Below the pieces are notes generated by a model. The model had not been told where the DNA came from and searched no databases. It saw only the letters and a list, made by a program, of their open reading frames with translations. A program made the position numbers and the translations under genes. A DNA stretch of 64,000 nt. Source: Devosia indica (GTDB taxonomy: Bacteria > Pseudomonadota > Alphaproteobacteria > Rhizobiales > Devosiaceae). The stretch spans positions 248,001-312,000 of the forward strand of contig NZ_PYVZ01000002.1 in the NCBI RefSeq assembly GCF_003056405.1. The letters are read 5' to 3'. Below are positions 50,124-59,027 of the stretch, one piece after another; the first letter of the stretch is position 1; each line of letters starts with the position of its first letter.

Positions 50124-51437
50124 ATGACCAATCTGAAGAAATCGGCGGTTCTGGCCGCCCTCGCGCTGGGACTGTCCACCACGACAGCCTTTGCGCAGAC
50201 CGAAATCAACTGGTGGCATGGCATGGGCGGTCACCTCGGTGATGTCGTCAACCAGATCGCGACCGACTTCAACGCGAGCCAGGATGACTATGTCATCACG
50301 CCGGTGTTCAAGGGCTCGTATGAAGAGACCCTGACGGCTGCCATTGCCGCTTTCCGTGCCGGCGAGCAGCCCAATGTGGTGCAGGTGTTCGACGCCGGTG
50401 CCGCTACCGTGATGGGCGCTGCTGGTGCGACCATCCCGGTGCAGGACCTGCTGCAGGACAATGGCGTCGATTTCAATATCGAGGACTACATCGCCGGCGT
50501 GCGTTACTTCTACGCCGACACCGAAGGCAAGATGATCGGCATGCCGTTCAACTCGTCCTCGCCGGTCCTCTACTACAATATGGACGCGCTGACCGCTGCT
50601 GGCTTCGATGCGCCTCCGGCGACCTATGAAGAATTCGAGGCCATGGCCCCGGCTCTCAAGGAAGCAGGCTATATCCCGCTGGTCCAGACCCATCTGCCCT
50701 GGGAGTTCGTCGAGAACTTCCATTCGCGCCACAACCTGCCGTTCGCCACCAATGACAATGGCTATGAAGGCGCCGATGGCACCGAGATCCTGATCAATTC
50801 GCCCGAAATGACCATGCACTTCACCAAGGTGAAGGAATGGCTTGATGCCGATCTGTTCGGCTTCTTCGGCACCGGCTGGGACGACAACCAGGCCCACTTC
50901 AACGACGGCGACGCGGCCATGTATATCGGCTCGTCGGGCGATTTCGGTGGTCTGACCGCTGCCGAACTGCCGTTCGAATGGGCCTCGACCTACCTGCCTT
51001 ACTGGGAATCGATCACGGCCGAGGGCTACCAGACCTTTATCGGCGGCGCGTCGCTGTTCGCCATGGCTGGTCATTCCGACGAAGAGAATGCTGCTACTGC
51101 CGCGTTCTTTGAGTACCTGACCTCGCCGGACGTGCAGTATATGTGGCACCGCGAAACCGGCTATGTGCCGATCACCACCGCTGCCTACGAGCTGGCCAAG
51201 GAAGACGGCCACTACGAGCGTTCGCCTGCCGCCGAAACCGCCATCCAGCAGCTCTCGCTGCAGGCCGGCGAGAATACCCGCGGCTATCGCATGGGCTTTT
51301 ATGTGCAGATCCGTGACGTCCAGAACCGTGAACTGGCCCGTTTCCTGAACGGCGAGACCACGATCGAGGACGCGCTGGCGACCATCGAGACAGAAGGCAA
51401 CGAGCTGCTGTCCCGCTTCGCCCAGACCCAGCAGTAA
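50124..51437 (+). CDS. ugpB: sn-glycerol-3-phosphate ABC transporter substrate-binding protein
   Basis: 437 residues. Sec signal peptide 1-22 (ending AFA). Family 1 extracellular binding protein with close likeness to UgpB: INWWHGMGG at the start, PVFKGSYEETLTAAIAAFRAG, NVVQVFDAGAAT, GMPFNSSSPVLYYN, and the C-terminal IRDVQNRELARFL helix. It brings glycerol-3-phosphate or a glycerophosphodiester to the permeases UgpA and UgpE. ATG 50124 follows GGGAGACA. Confidence 0.9.
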   Translation: MTNLKKSAVLAALALGLSTTTAFAQTEINWWHGMGGHLGDVVNQIATDFNASQDDYVITPVFKGSYEETLTAAIAAFRAGEQPNVVQVFDAGAATVMGAAGATIPVQDLLQDNGVDFNIEDYIAGVRYFYADTEGKMIGMPFNSSSPVLYYNMDALTAAGFDAPPATYEEFEAMAPALKEAGYIPLVQTHLPWEFVENFHSRHNLPFATNDNGYEGADGTEILINSPEMTMHFTKVKEWLDADLFGFFGTGWDDNQAHFNDGDAAMYIGSSGDFGGLTAAELPFEWASTYLPYWESITAEGYQTFIGGASLFAMAGHSDEENAATAAFFEYLTSPDVQYMWHRETGYVPITTAAYELAKEDGHYERSPAAETAIQQLSLQAGENTRGYRMGFYVQIRDVQNRELARFLNGETTIEDALATIETEGNELLSRFAQTQQ

Positions 51438-51454
51438 GCCTTTCGCCAATCCCT

Positions 51455-51480
51455 CGGCGGCCCGCCTGCGTGGGCCGCCG
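51455..51480 (+). terminator. hairpin between ugpB and ugpA
   Basis: Nine-pair stem CGGCGGCCC (51455-51463) / GGGCCGCCG (51472-51480), eight-base loop, followed by CCCTT but no U-run. In binding-protein operons such stems often protect the upstream mRNA and give more SBP than permease. Confidence 0.5.
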
Positions 51481-51506
51481 GTCCCTTGCAAAGCGGGGTT
51501 ACGATA

Positions 51507-52388
51507 TTGAAGCGCGCCGGGTTCGATTCACGCTGGTTGCCGATCCTGCTGCTGCTGCCGCAGCTCTCGATTATTGCCATTTTCTTTTATTGGCCCGCCG
51601 TCCAGGCGCTTCGGTCCTCGTTTTATCTCGAAGACCCCTTCGGTTTCGGCGCGACTTTCGTGGGGCTGGAAAACTATCTGCGGCTGTTCCGCAGCTCGGA
51701 ATATCTCAAGAATGCCTGGTTCACCGTGATCTTTTCGGTGTCGGTTACCTTCCTGTCGCTGGCGATTGCCCTGTTGCTCGCGGTCAAGGCCGACAAGGTC
51801 ATTCGCGGCGCCAAGACATACCGGACGCTCTTGATGTGGGTCTATGCGGTGGCGCCGCCGGTCGCCGGGTTCATCACGCTGATCATGTTCAACCAGCGCT
51901 GGGGCCCGCTGACCAATTTCTTCGAGCTGTTCGGCTGGGATTTCCGGGTCAGGCTGAACTACAATGACACCGCGATCGCCATGATCATTGCCTCGGTCTG
52001 GAAGCAGATCCCGGTCAATTTCATTTTCTTCCTGTCCGGCCTGCAGTCGATCCCGCGCAATGTCGTGGAAGCATCGATGATCGACAACAGGTCCAGCGTG
52101 AGCCGGTTCTGGACCATCACCTTTCCGCTGCTGGCGCCGACCGGGTTTTTCCTGCTGATCACCAACATCACCTATTCGCTGTTCGACACCTTCGGCACGA
52201 TCGACACCATCCTGCGCAACAATCCCGGCGATAACCCGGTGACCCTGGTCTACCGGGTCTATCTCGACGGGTTCCGCGGCCAGGATATCGGCGGCTCCTC
52301 GGCGCAGTCGGTGGTGTTGATGGTGCTCGTGCTGCTGCTGACGGTGTTTCAGTTCCGTCTCGTCGAGCGTCGCATTCACTACAATTGA
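51507..52388 (+). CDS. ugpA: sn-glycerol-3-phosphate ABC transporter permease UgpA
   Basis: About 293 residues, six membrane segments, MalF-like. N-terminal KRAGFDSRWLPILLLLPQL and the cytoplasmic EAA-type loop SIPRNVVEASMIDNRS near residue 210. There is no ATG start; TTG 51507 is preferred and 51486 is possible. Closely followed by ugpE. Confidence 0.88.
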   Translation: MKRAGFDSRWLPILLLLPQLSIIAIFFYWPAVQALRSSFYLEDPFGFGATFVGLENYLRLFRSSEYLKNAWFTVIFSVSVTFLSLAIALLLAVKADKVIRGAKTYRTLLMWVYAVAPPVAGFITLIMFNQRWGPLTNFFELFGWDFRVRLNYNDTAIAMIIASVWKQIPVNFIFFLSGLQSIPRNVVEASMIDNRSSVSRFWTITFPLLAPTGFFLLITNITYSLFDTFGTIDTILRNNPGDNPVTLVYRVYLDGFRGQDIGGSSAQSVVLMVLVLLLTVFQFRLVERRIHYN

Positions 52389-52397
52389 AAGCTGATC

Positions 52398-53312
52398 ATG
52401 GCCGATTTGTCCCAGCCCCGCAGCGTCGCCTCTGAAACGCCGGCCCCCCGCCTGCCCGTGGCGCGGGTCAACTGGGGCGCGGTGGGCGACCATCTGATCC
52501 TGATCGCCGGCGTCGTCTTCATGGTGGCGCCCCTGCTCATGCTGGTGCAGATGAGCTCGATGCCGGACATCGAGACGATCAAGTCGGGCCCATCATTGCA
52601 GTGGGGCGACCAGCTTTGGCCGAACCTGATGAAGGCCCTGTTCGAGTCGATGAGTTTTTCGGGCGACAATACGGGCCTGAACATGTTCTGGAATTCGACC
52701 GTGCTCGGCCTGGGCTTTGCCATTGGCAAGGTCATCATCTCGATGATGGCGGCTTATGCCATCGTCTATTTTCGCATGCGCTTTGCCATGATTGCCTTCT
52801 GGCTGATCTTTACCACACTGCTGCTGCCGCTCGAGGTGCGCATCGTGCCCTCATACGAAATCACCCAGAAGCTGGGCTTGCTCAACAGCTATACCGGCCT
52901 GATCGTGCCGCTGATCGCCTCGGCCACCGCGACGTTCTTCTTCCGGCAATTCTACCTCTCGGTGCCCGAAGAACTGCTGGAGGCTGCGCGTATCGACGGG
53001 GCCGGGCCGATCCGGTTTTTTATCGACATTCTGGTGCCGCTTTCCCAGACAATGATCGCGGCCATTTTCATCATCATGTTCGTCTATGGCTGGAACCAGT
53101 ATTTGTGGCCCACCATGATCATCACGGACGAAAGCAAATACACCCTTGTCCAGGGCATCAAGCAGATCACCCAAGGGCTCGAAGGCAGCCAGCAAGTGCC
53201 GGAGTATGGGCGATCCAACCTCCTGGCGATCCTGGCCATCCTCCCGCCCGTTGCCGTGGTCATCTTCTTCCAGCGCTGGTTCGTCAAAGGCCTGACCGAA
53301 AGCGACAAATAG
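52398..53312 (+). CDS. ugpE: sn-glycerol-3-phosphate ABC transporter permease UgpE
   Basis: 304 residues, six membrane segments, MalG-like. It shows the EAA loop EELLEAARIDGAGPIRFF and the LLPLEVRIVPSYEITQKLGL region shared by UgpE proteins. It completes the permease pair; the ATP-binding component UgpC is not encoded after it, so a shared ATPase (for example another CUT1 ATPase elsewhere) is implied. Confidence 0.9.
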   Translation: MADLSQPRSVASETPAPRLPVARVNWGAVGDHLILIAGVVFMVAPLLMLVQMSSMPDIETIKSGPSLQWGDQLWPNLMKALFESMSFSGDNTGLNMFWNSTVLGLGFAIGKVIISMMAAYAIVYFRMRFAMIAFWLIFTTLLLPLEVRIVPSYEITQKLGLLNSYTGLIVPLIASATATFFFRQFYLSVPEELLEAARIDGAGPIRFFIDILVPLSQTMIAAIFIIMFVYGWNQYLWPTMIITDESKYTLVQGIKQITQGLEGSQQVPEYGRSNLLAILAILPPVAVVIFFQRWFVKGLTESDK

Positions 53313-53397
53313 TCGGGTCTCGTCTGATCTGGGCAGGCTGTTCCATGGCTGAGGCCGTGCAAACCGGGGTGATCGTGCACCAGCGGGCTGATCGAGG

Positions 53398-54288
53398 TCA
53401 GTAAATCCGCATCTGCATGCGCATGACGATGTCGGCGCCCAGGCGCTGGAAGCCGTATTCGCGCATGGTGCAGCGCCATTCCTCGCCGGATTTCTCGATG
53501 CGGAAGAGGTTGTAGCGGGCCGGGTCATCCAGCGTGCCGCCCTGGGCGGCGCTGGCGGCGGCAACGCCGATCACCGGGACCTCGTGGTTCTTGCCGGGAA
53601 TATGGTGGATCGAGGAGCGGTGGGTATGGCCATGCAGGACCAGCTCGGCGCCCTCTTCGGTGATGACGCGGCGGAAGATGCGGTGGCCCTTGAGGCCGAA
53701 GCTGGGATGCTGCAATTCGGCATTGGGCGGGTGATGGATCAGCACGACGCGGAAATAGCCGGCATCACCCAGGAGCTTGAGAATACGCGAGAGGCGCGCG
53801 GCCTGCTTTTCCTCGAACCGCCCGATGGCGAAAAACGGCGCGGTTGGCACGGCGCTGGAACAGGAAATGATCGCCACTTCGCCCACGCGGCGGACGAAGG
53901 GGAAAGCCTGGCCTTCCACGGTTTCGCCCTTGAGATAGTCGCCCCATTCGCTCTGGGCATATTCCAGCGCGCCGGGGACATAGGCATCATGATTGCCGGG
54001 GCAGACCACGGTCTTGTCGGCGCCGCCGAGTTCGCGCAGCCAGCGGCCGGCGCGTTCGACTTCGCTGTCGAGCGCCAGATTGGTGAGGTCGCCGGTGACG
54101 GCGGTGAAATCAGCCTGCTGGTCCTGCATATGGGCGACCAGGCGCGCCAGCGTCTCGGTGTTCATCTCGCCGTGGCGCTTGAGCTTCCAGTTGAGAAAGC
54201 CGGTCAGGCGTTTGCCCAGAAGATCGCGAAAACCCACCTCGGGCATGGGGGACAGGTGGATGTCGGAAATGTGGGCCAGGGTGATCAT
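53398..54288 (-). CDS. metallophosphoesterase (calcineurin-like phosphodiesterase)
   Basis: 296 residues. Metal ligands are seen in order: DIHLSP (about 8-13), TGDLTN, GNHDAY and the C-terminal HHPPN and HGHTHRSS. Closest to cyclic-nucleotide or phosphodiester phosphatases of the class III type, such as CpdA. Position next to ugpBAE suggests a glycerophosphodiester or phosphate-related role, but the genes are convergent and this is only inference. ATG 54288 is the preferred start. Confidence 0.78.
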   Translation of the reverse strand: MITLAHISDIHLSPMPEVGFRDLLGKRLTGFLNWKLKRHGEMNTETLARLVAHMQDQQADFTAVTGDLTNLALDSEVERAGRWLRELGGADKTVVCPGNHDAYVPGALEYAQSEWGDYLKGETVEGQAFPFVRRVGEVAIISCSSAVPTAPFFAIGRFEEKQAARLSRILKLLGDAGYFRVVLIHHPPNAELQHPSFGLKGHRIFRRVITEEGAELVLHGHTHRSSIHHIPGKNHEVPVIGVAAASAAQGGTLDDPARYNLFRIEKSGEEWRCTMREYGFQRLGADIVMRMQMRIY

Positions 54289-54401
54289 CGCGGTGGGTTG
54301 TGCCAGAACAGATGGGGCAAGAAAACGTTCAATCGACACAACGCACGATTTTGTCGCGGGCCAAGCTCTGATAGCCAAGAGGCAGAGATGGAGCCAAAAC
54401 C

Positions 54402-54875
54402 ATGATGAATCGCTTCCAGCGCGTGCGCGCGACCGCCTTTTTGACCCTCAAAGGGCTCTGGCACCGGATGACCGTGGGGTCCCGGGTGATGGTGGTGGAT
54501 GGCGACAAGGTGCTGCTGATCCGCCATACCTATGTGCCGGGCTGGCAGTTTCCCGGCGGTGGCGTGGGGCCGGGCGAGACCTTCGAGGAAGCCGGGGCCC
54601 GCGAAACGCTGGAGGAAACCGGCTATCGGGTGACCGGGCCGATGGAACTGTTCGGGCTCTATCACAATACCAGCCCGGTGACGAACCGGGACCATGTGGC
54701 GTTCTATGTGGCCAAGAGCTTCAATTTCGAATTCGAGCGCAAGCCGGACTACGAAATCGCGGAAGTGGGCTGGTTTGACCGCCACAATCTGCCCGAAAAG
54801 GTGACCCCGGCGACCAGCCAGCGGATCGATGAATATTTCGATGGCGTGGAGAAGCGGTCGATCTGGGGCTATTGA
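54402..54875 (+). CDS. NUDIX hydrolase
   Basis: 157 residues with a full Nudix box at about 52-75: GGGVGPGET, then REALEETGY-like REtLEETGY. Substrate unknown; the family cleaves nucleoside diphosphates linked to other moieties. ATG 54402 lies 113 bases from the divergent metallophosphoesterase start. Confidence 0.82.
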   Translation: MMNRFQRVRATAFLTLKGLWHRMTVGSRVMVVDGDKVLLIRHTYVPGWQFPGGGVGPGETFEEAGARETLEETGYRVTGPMELFGLYHNTSPVTNRDHVAFYVAKSFNFEFERKPDYEIAEVGWFDRHNLPEKVTPATSQRIDEYFDGVEKRSIWGY

Positions 54876-54924
54876 GGTTTACCCCTGCCCCGCTTTGCCA
54901 CGGCCCAGTGGGCCCAGCGACGCT

Positions 54925-54947
54925 ACCTCCCCTGAAAAAGGGGAGGT
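54925..54947. repeat. palindromic intergenic repeat
   Basis: ACCTCCCC (54925-54932) / GGGGAGGT (54940-54947) around a TGAAAAA loop. Similar to the elements at 46686-46783. It may also act as a bidirectional terminator between the convergent NUDIX and hydroquinone-reductase genes. Confidence 0.55.
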
Positions 54948-54971
54948 GAACGCCGAGGGTAACCGAAGACC

Positions 54972-55931
54972 TCAATCCAGGAACGGCAGCTCGGGGCCGA
55001 TCGGCACGATGCGGTGCGGATTGATGGTGGTGTGGCTCCAGTAATAGTGGGTGCGGATATGGTCGAGATCGACCGTTTCCTTGACGCCCGGAACCTCGTA
55101 GAGCGCCTTGAGGTAATGGCTGAGGTTGGGGTAATCGGCGATGCGCTTGCGGTTGGTCTTGAAGTGGCCGACATAGACCGCGTCGAAGCGCACCAGGGTG
55201 GTGAAGAGCCGCCAATCGGCCTCGGTGATGGTGTCACCGGTCAGGTAGGCGGTTTCGCCCAGCAGACCCTCAACCCAGTCAAGCGCGTCGAAGAGCTTGG
55301 TGACCGCCTCGTCATAGGCATCCTGGGTGGTGGCGAAGCCGGACTTGTAGACGCCATTGTTGATGTCGTCATAGACGCGCGCATTGATCTCGTCGATGCG
55401 GGGGCGCAGGGCCTCGGGATAGTAGTCGTCGGTATTGCCGGTCAATTCGTTGAAGGCCGAATTGAACATGCGGATGATTTCCGAGCTTTCGTTGGACACG
55501 ATGGTGCCGGTCTCCTTGTCCCAGAGCAGCGGAACAGTGACGCGGCCCGTATAGTCCGGCGCAGCCTTGGTATAGACCTGCCAGAGCTTTTCCTTGCCGA
55601 ACAGGGCATCGCCGGTCGAACCTTCGCTCTTGTCGAAATTCCAGCCGGTTTCGTCAGGCATCTTGTGCGCGACGACCGAGACCGAAATCAGGTCTTCCAG
55701 TTGCTTGAGCTTGCGGAAAATCAGGGTTCGATGCGCCCAGGGGCAGGCCAGGGATACATAGAGATGGTAGCGATCCGCCTCGGCCGCGAACCCGCCTTCG
55801 CCCGAGGGGCCGGGGCTGCCGTCGGCGGTAATCCAGTTGCGGAAGCCAGCCTGCGAGCGAACGAATTTGCCGCCGGTCTTGCTCGTGTCATACCACTGGG
55901 TCGACCATTTTCCGTCGATCAACTGTCCCAT
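54972..55931 (-). CDS. glutathionyl-hydroquinone reductase
   Basis: 319 residues, YqjG/ECM4 class (xi-class GST). The N-terminal domain has the catalytic cysteine in SLACPWAHRTL (about residue 64), then the VPLLWDKETGTIVSNESSEIIRMF glutathione region in pieces; the C-terminal part has ADWRLFTTLVRFDAVYVGHFKTN typical of the class. It reduces glutathionyl-hydroquinones from quinone or chlorophenol metabolism. Confidence 0.9.
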   Translation of the reverse strand: MGQLIDGKWSTQWYDTSKTGGKFVRSQAGFRNWITADGSPGPSGEGGFAAEADRYHLYVSLACPWAHRTLIFRKLKQLEDLISVSVVAHKMPDETGWNFDKSEGSTGDALFGKEKLWQVYTKAAPDYTGRVTVPLLWDKETGTIVSNESSEIIRMFNSAFNELTGNTDDYYPEALRPRIDEINARVYDDINNGVYKSGFATTQDAYDEAVTKLFDALDWVEGLLGETAYLTGDTITEADWRLFTTLVRFDAVYVGHFKTNRKRIADYPNLSHYLKALYEVPGVKETVDLDHIRTHYYWSHTTINPHRIVPIGPELPFLD

Positions 55932-56287
55932 TGAAACTGCCTTTCGGTCATCTTGCTGTCGGCATTTGCGGATTGAATGACCCTGCCGGTTGGATCGGTT
56001 TTCGCCCCTTAGCTATGGACTGAAGCGGCAAGCAAAAAGGGTCCTGACGGCAACACACTGTTGCGCAATCGCGAAACGGTTGCGCCGGACGCCAAGGAAT
56101 TCGGAAGCATGGCCCCAATATTCCCATTTACGACCAACCGCGTGGGTGCTAATCGGGTTCCAGACGTGGAGGCGTCCAGGATGGTGAAGGTTTTGCAGAT
56201 GAACCGACGACCCTAGTTGGTCGTTCAGAGCGGAGGGCCGGTGGCCGATCCGCACGTTTTCCTGCACACTTTCCCTGGATCAGACCC
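55932..56287. other. 356-base gap, one inverted repeat
   Basis: No gene seen. Inverted repeat ACGACC-CTAGTT-GGTCGT (56207-56224) 64 bases before the next gene. The interval must contain the upstream promoters for both flanking genes. Confidence 0.45.
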
Positions 56288-56836
56288 ATGACCACGCTCG
56301 TTGCGGCCGAGGCCGCCTCTTCCCCTGCAGCCGGCCAATTGACCGTTCGGGCCGCTACCGCGGCCGATGATGTGTTTGTCGATGAACTGCAGGCCATTGC
56401 CTTCGGCCCGGGCCGGTTTGCGCGCACGGCTTTTCGAGTGCGGGAAATGTTTCCCATAGACCCGAGCCTGAGCCTGATTGCGGAAGTGGATGGCACTGCC
56501 TGTGGCTCAGTCTGGATGACACCGATCAGCGTTGACGGGCACAAGGGCTATCTGCTGGGGCCGCTGGCGACCCACCCCAATTTCCGCAAGCGGGGCGCGG
56601 GCAAGCTGTTGGCAAGGGAAGTGGCCAAGCTGGCGCTGGCGCGCGGCGAGGGTGAGTTCGTGCTGCTGGTGGGCGACCAGGACTATTATTGCCCGCTGGG
56701 CTGGGACATCACCACGCCGGGCAATATCCAGTTTCCCGGCCCGGTCGACCCAACGCGCGTCCTGCTGCTGGCCGAGGACAAGAGCCTGGCCAAGTCGCTC
56801 AAGGGTGAAATTGCTGCGTTTGACCTTGAGCCGTGA
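56288..56836 (+). CDS. GNAT N-acetyltransferase
   Basis: 182 residues. GNAT fold with LTVRAATAADDVFVDELQA, IAEVDGTACGSVWM, LLGPLATHPNFRKRGAGKLLA (acetyl-CoA pyrophosphate loop RKRGAGK) and the FVLLVGDQDYYCPLGWD strand of the YhbS type. The target is unknown. Related to the YhbS/predicted acetyltransferase group. Confidence 0.85.
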   Translation: MTTLVAAEAASSPAAGQLTVRAATAADDVFVDELQAIAFGPGRFARTAFRVREMFPIDPSLSLIAEVDGTACGSVWMTPISVDGHKGYLLGPLATHPNFRKRGAGKLLAREVAKLALARGEGEFVLLVGDQDYYCPLGWDITTPGNIQFPGPVDPTRVLLLAEDKSLAKSLKGEIAAFDLEP

Positions 56837-56911
56837 GGCCAAAAGGGGGTGCAGGATGGGAGCGGGATGACTACATTCCTCTCATTGCTATGAAATCATC
56901 CCGGGTGCGCC

Positions 56912-57538
56912 TTGGCTCCAAGTTCCGAAATTGTCCGGCTATTGTCGCCCAGGCTGCTGGTTGACCCGCCAGACCCGCCGCCGGCGCGGGGGCTGGTGCC
57001 CGACTGGCAACCTCTCAAGCCGTTTGAACGGGCGCCCGTGCCGGCAGCAGTGCTGATCGCGCTGGTGCGGCGCCCGGAAGGGCATACCGTGCTCTATACC
57101 GAGCGATCCCCCGATCTGCGGGCGCATTCGGGCCAGGTGGCCTTTCCCGGTGGCAAAATCGACGGATCGGATGATGGTCCCGCTGCGGCGGCCCTGCGCG
57201 AGGCCAATGAAGAGGTGGGCATGATGGCGCGTGATGCGACCATTCTGGGCTATATGGAGACGTATTATACCGGCACCAATTACCTGATCACGCCGGTGGT
57301 GGCCGAGGTCGATCCGACCGGGCCTTTCGTGCCCAATCCGGGCGAAGTGCATTCGGTGTTCGAGGTGCCGCTGGAGCGCATTCTGGACGCCCGGAGCTAT
57401 GGGCGGTTCCGCATCAGCCGCGGCGGGAAAGAGCATTCGACCTGGCAGATCGACCATGACGGGCATGTCATCTGGGGCATTACCGCCAATCTGACCCGGC
57501 AGTTCCGCGATCTGGTGGTGGGCGAGGTGGCTGCGTGA
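56912..57538 (+). CDS. CoA pyrophosphatase (NUDIX)
   Basis: 208 residues with the CoA-specific motif HSGQVAFPGGK (72-82) and the Nudix box continuing to REANEEVG (96-103). It cleaves coenzyme A or acyl-CoA to phosphopantetheine plus adenosine diphosphate. No clear ATG start; the TTG at 56912 is used. The next gene starts within its stop region (GTGA), so the two are coupled, as CoA pyrophosphatase and cca genes often are in alphaproteobacteria. Confidence 0.88.
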   Translation: MAPSSEIVRLLSPRLLVDPPDPPPARGLVPDWQPLKPFERAPVPAAVLIALVRRPEGHTVLYTERSPDLRAHSGQVAFPGGKIDGSDDGPAAAALREANEEVGMMARDATILGYMETYYTGTNYLITPVVAEVDPTGPFVPNPGEVHSVFEVPLERILDARSYGRFRISRGGKEHSTWQIDHDGHVIWGITANLTRQFRDLVVGEVAA

Positions 57539-58710
57539 TACCGGATCGGCTGGACGGCGCGGAATGGCTGGATCGGCCAGAGGTGCAGGCGATATTCGCG
57601 GCGCTTGATGGCTCAGCAGGCAAGACAAGGGCCGTGGGCGGGGTGGTGCGCGACAGCCTGATCGGGCGGATGCGCGAACACGCCGATATCGACATGGCGA
57701 CCGAACTGCTGCCGGTTGCGGTGATGCAGCGGGCCAAGGCGGCAGGGATCAATGCCTATCCGACCGGCATCGAGCATGGCACGGTGACCTTGCGTCTGGA
57801 TGAAACGAGCGTGGAAGTGACGACGCTGCGCCAGGATGTGGCGACTGATGGCCGGCACGCCGTGGTGGCCTTTGGCACGGACTGGGTGGCCGATGCGGCG
57901 CGGCGCGATTTTACGCTCAACGCGCTTTACTGCTTTGCCGACGGACGATTGTTCGATCCGCTCGGTGGCGCCGGAGACCTCATCAATGGGCGGGTGCGCT
58001 TTATCGGCGATGCAACGCAGCGGATCGCCGAGGATGGTCTGCGCGTCTATCGGTTCTTCCGGTTCTCGGCCAGTCATGGGGGCGAACAGTTCGATCCTGA
58101 GGGGTTGGCGGCGTGCCAGGGTGCGGCCGATGAGCTGGACCATATCTCGCGCGAGCGGGTGGGGGCCGAAATGCTGCGCATGCTGGCCTTGCCGCGTGTT
58201 GCAACCACGCTGGCCCTGATGGATCGGCTGGGCCTGGTGCGTCTGGCGCCGGGCGCGGTGCCAGCGCTACAGCGCTATGAGGCGCTGGGCGGGCAGAGCG
58301 CGGCGGCGCGACTGGCCATGCTGGGGCGCGATGACCTGGCCCAGCGGCAGGCGGACTGGCGGCTGAGCAAGGCCTTGGTCGGGCATGCCGAACGTATTGC
58401 GGAATCATCTGCGCTGTTGCGGCGCGGCGATATTGGCTGGGCCGCCTACCGGTTCGGCGAAGATGCCGTGGAGGGACTGGCGGTTGCGGCGGCCGAGGAG
58501 GGTTGGCCGCGCGAACAATTGGCAGAGCTGGCCCGCGATATGGGGCGGCTGCCGGTGGCTCCATTGCCGGTTGGTGGCGCAGATCTGGAAGCGCGGGGCA
58601 TGAAGCCGGGACCTGACATGGGCGCGGCACTGGCCATCATGGAGCGGGCCTGGGTGGAAAGCGAATTTTCGGCCAGTCGGGACGCATTGCTGGAGCGGAT
58701 TTTCCACTAG
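57535..58710 (+). CDS. cca: CCA tRNA nucleotidyltransferase
   Basis: 391 residues. Class II nucleotidyltransferase head: GGVVRD (35-40), catalytic aspartates D51 and D53 in HADIDMAT, RRDFTLNALY and the RNA-binding DGLRVYRFFRF. It adds or repairs the 3' CCA end of tRNAs. GTG start at 57535, four-base overlap with the CoA pyrophosphatase gene. Confidence 0.93.
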   Translation: MIPDRLDGAEWLDRPEVQAIFAALDGSAGKTRAVGGVVRDSLIGRMREHADIDMATELLPVAVMQRAKAAGINAYPTGIEHGTVTLRLDETSVEVTTLRQDVATDGRHAVVAFGTDWVADAARRDFTLNALYCFADGRLFDPLGGAGDLINGRVRFIGDATQRIAEDGLRVYRFFRFSASHGGEQFDPEGLAACQGAADELDHISRERVGAEMLRMLALPRVATTLALMDRLGLVRLAPGAVPALQRYEALGGQSAAARLAMLGRDDLAQRQADWRLSKALVGHAERIAESSALLRRGDIGWAAYRFGEDAVEGLAVAAAEEGWPREQLAELARDMGRLPVAPLPVGGADLEARGMKPGPDMGAALAIMERAWVESEFSASRDALLERIFH

Positions 58711-58729
58711 CGCGGCGCGGGCCAATGAA

Positions 58730-58751
58730 AAGCCCCGGAAAACCGGGGCTT
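58730..58751. terminator. bidirectional terminator hairpin
   Basis: Nine-pair stem AAGCCCCGG (58730-58738) / CCGGGGCTT (58743-58751) with an AAAA loop, between the cca stop and the convergent DUF1059-like gene. AT-rich flanks on both sides suit terminators in either direction. Confidence 0.75.
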
Positions 58752-58757
58752 GAATGA

Positions 58758-58958
58758 TCAGTGCCTGGTCTGGCGGCCCATGTCGTCGACATCAACAATA
58801 CGCTCCTTGATGCGTTCGACCATATCGGGCCGCACTTCGGATTCGCCGTTGAGATTTCGCATGTTTTCGACCGCACGCCGCACAACTTCGGCCTCAGTTT
58901 CGGCTTCGGCGCGCCAGGTAGACCCTGGAATGAGTGTGCCGGAATCAAAGCGCTTCAT
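58758..58958 (-). CDS. small DUF1059-like protein of 66 residues
   Basis: 66 residues after a strong AAGGAGG site. The middle and C-terminal part (RAEAETEAEVVRRAVENM, VRPDMVERIKERI) resembles the C-terminal half of DUF1059 small proteins, but the metal-binding cysteines and histidines are missing. Convergent with cca, likely a short stress or regulatory protein of unknown function. Confidence 0.6.
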   Translation of the reverse strand: MKRFDSGTLIPGSTWRAEAETEAEVVRRAVENMRNLNGESEVRPDMVERIKERIVDVDDMGRQTRH

Positions 58959-59027
58959 GGCTGAACCTCCTTGTGTCACTCCCTTTGGCGGGTCTGACGG
59001 AACGCAGCGATGTCCAAAAGGTTCCCG

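Noticed and set aside
54959-54984. GTAACC near 54959 as a SigF site
   Set aside because: Lacks CGAA at the required distance and overlaps the start of a convergent gene's 3' end.
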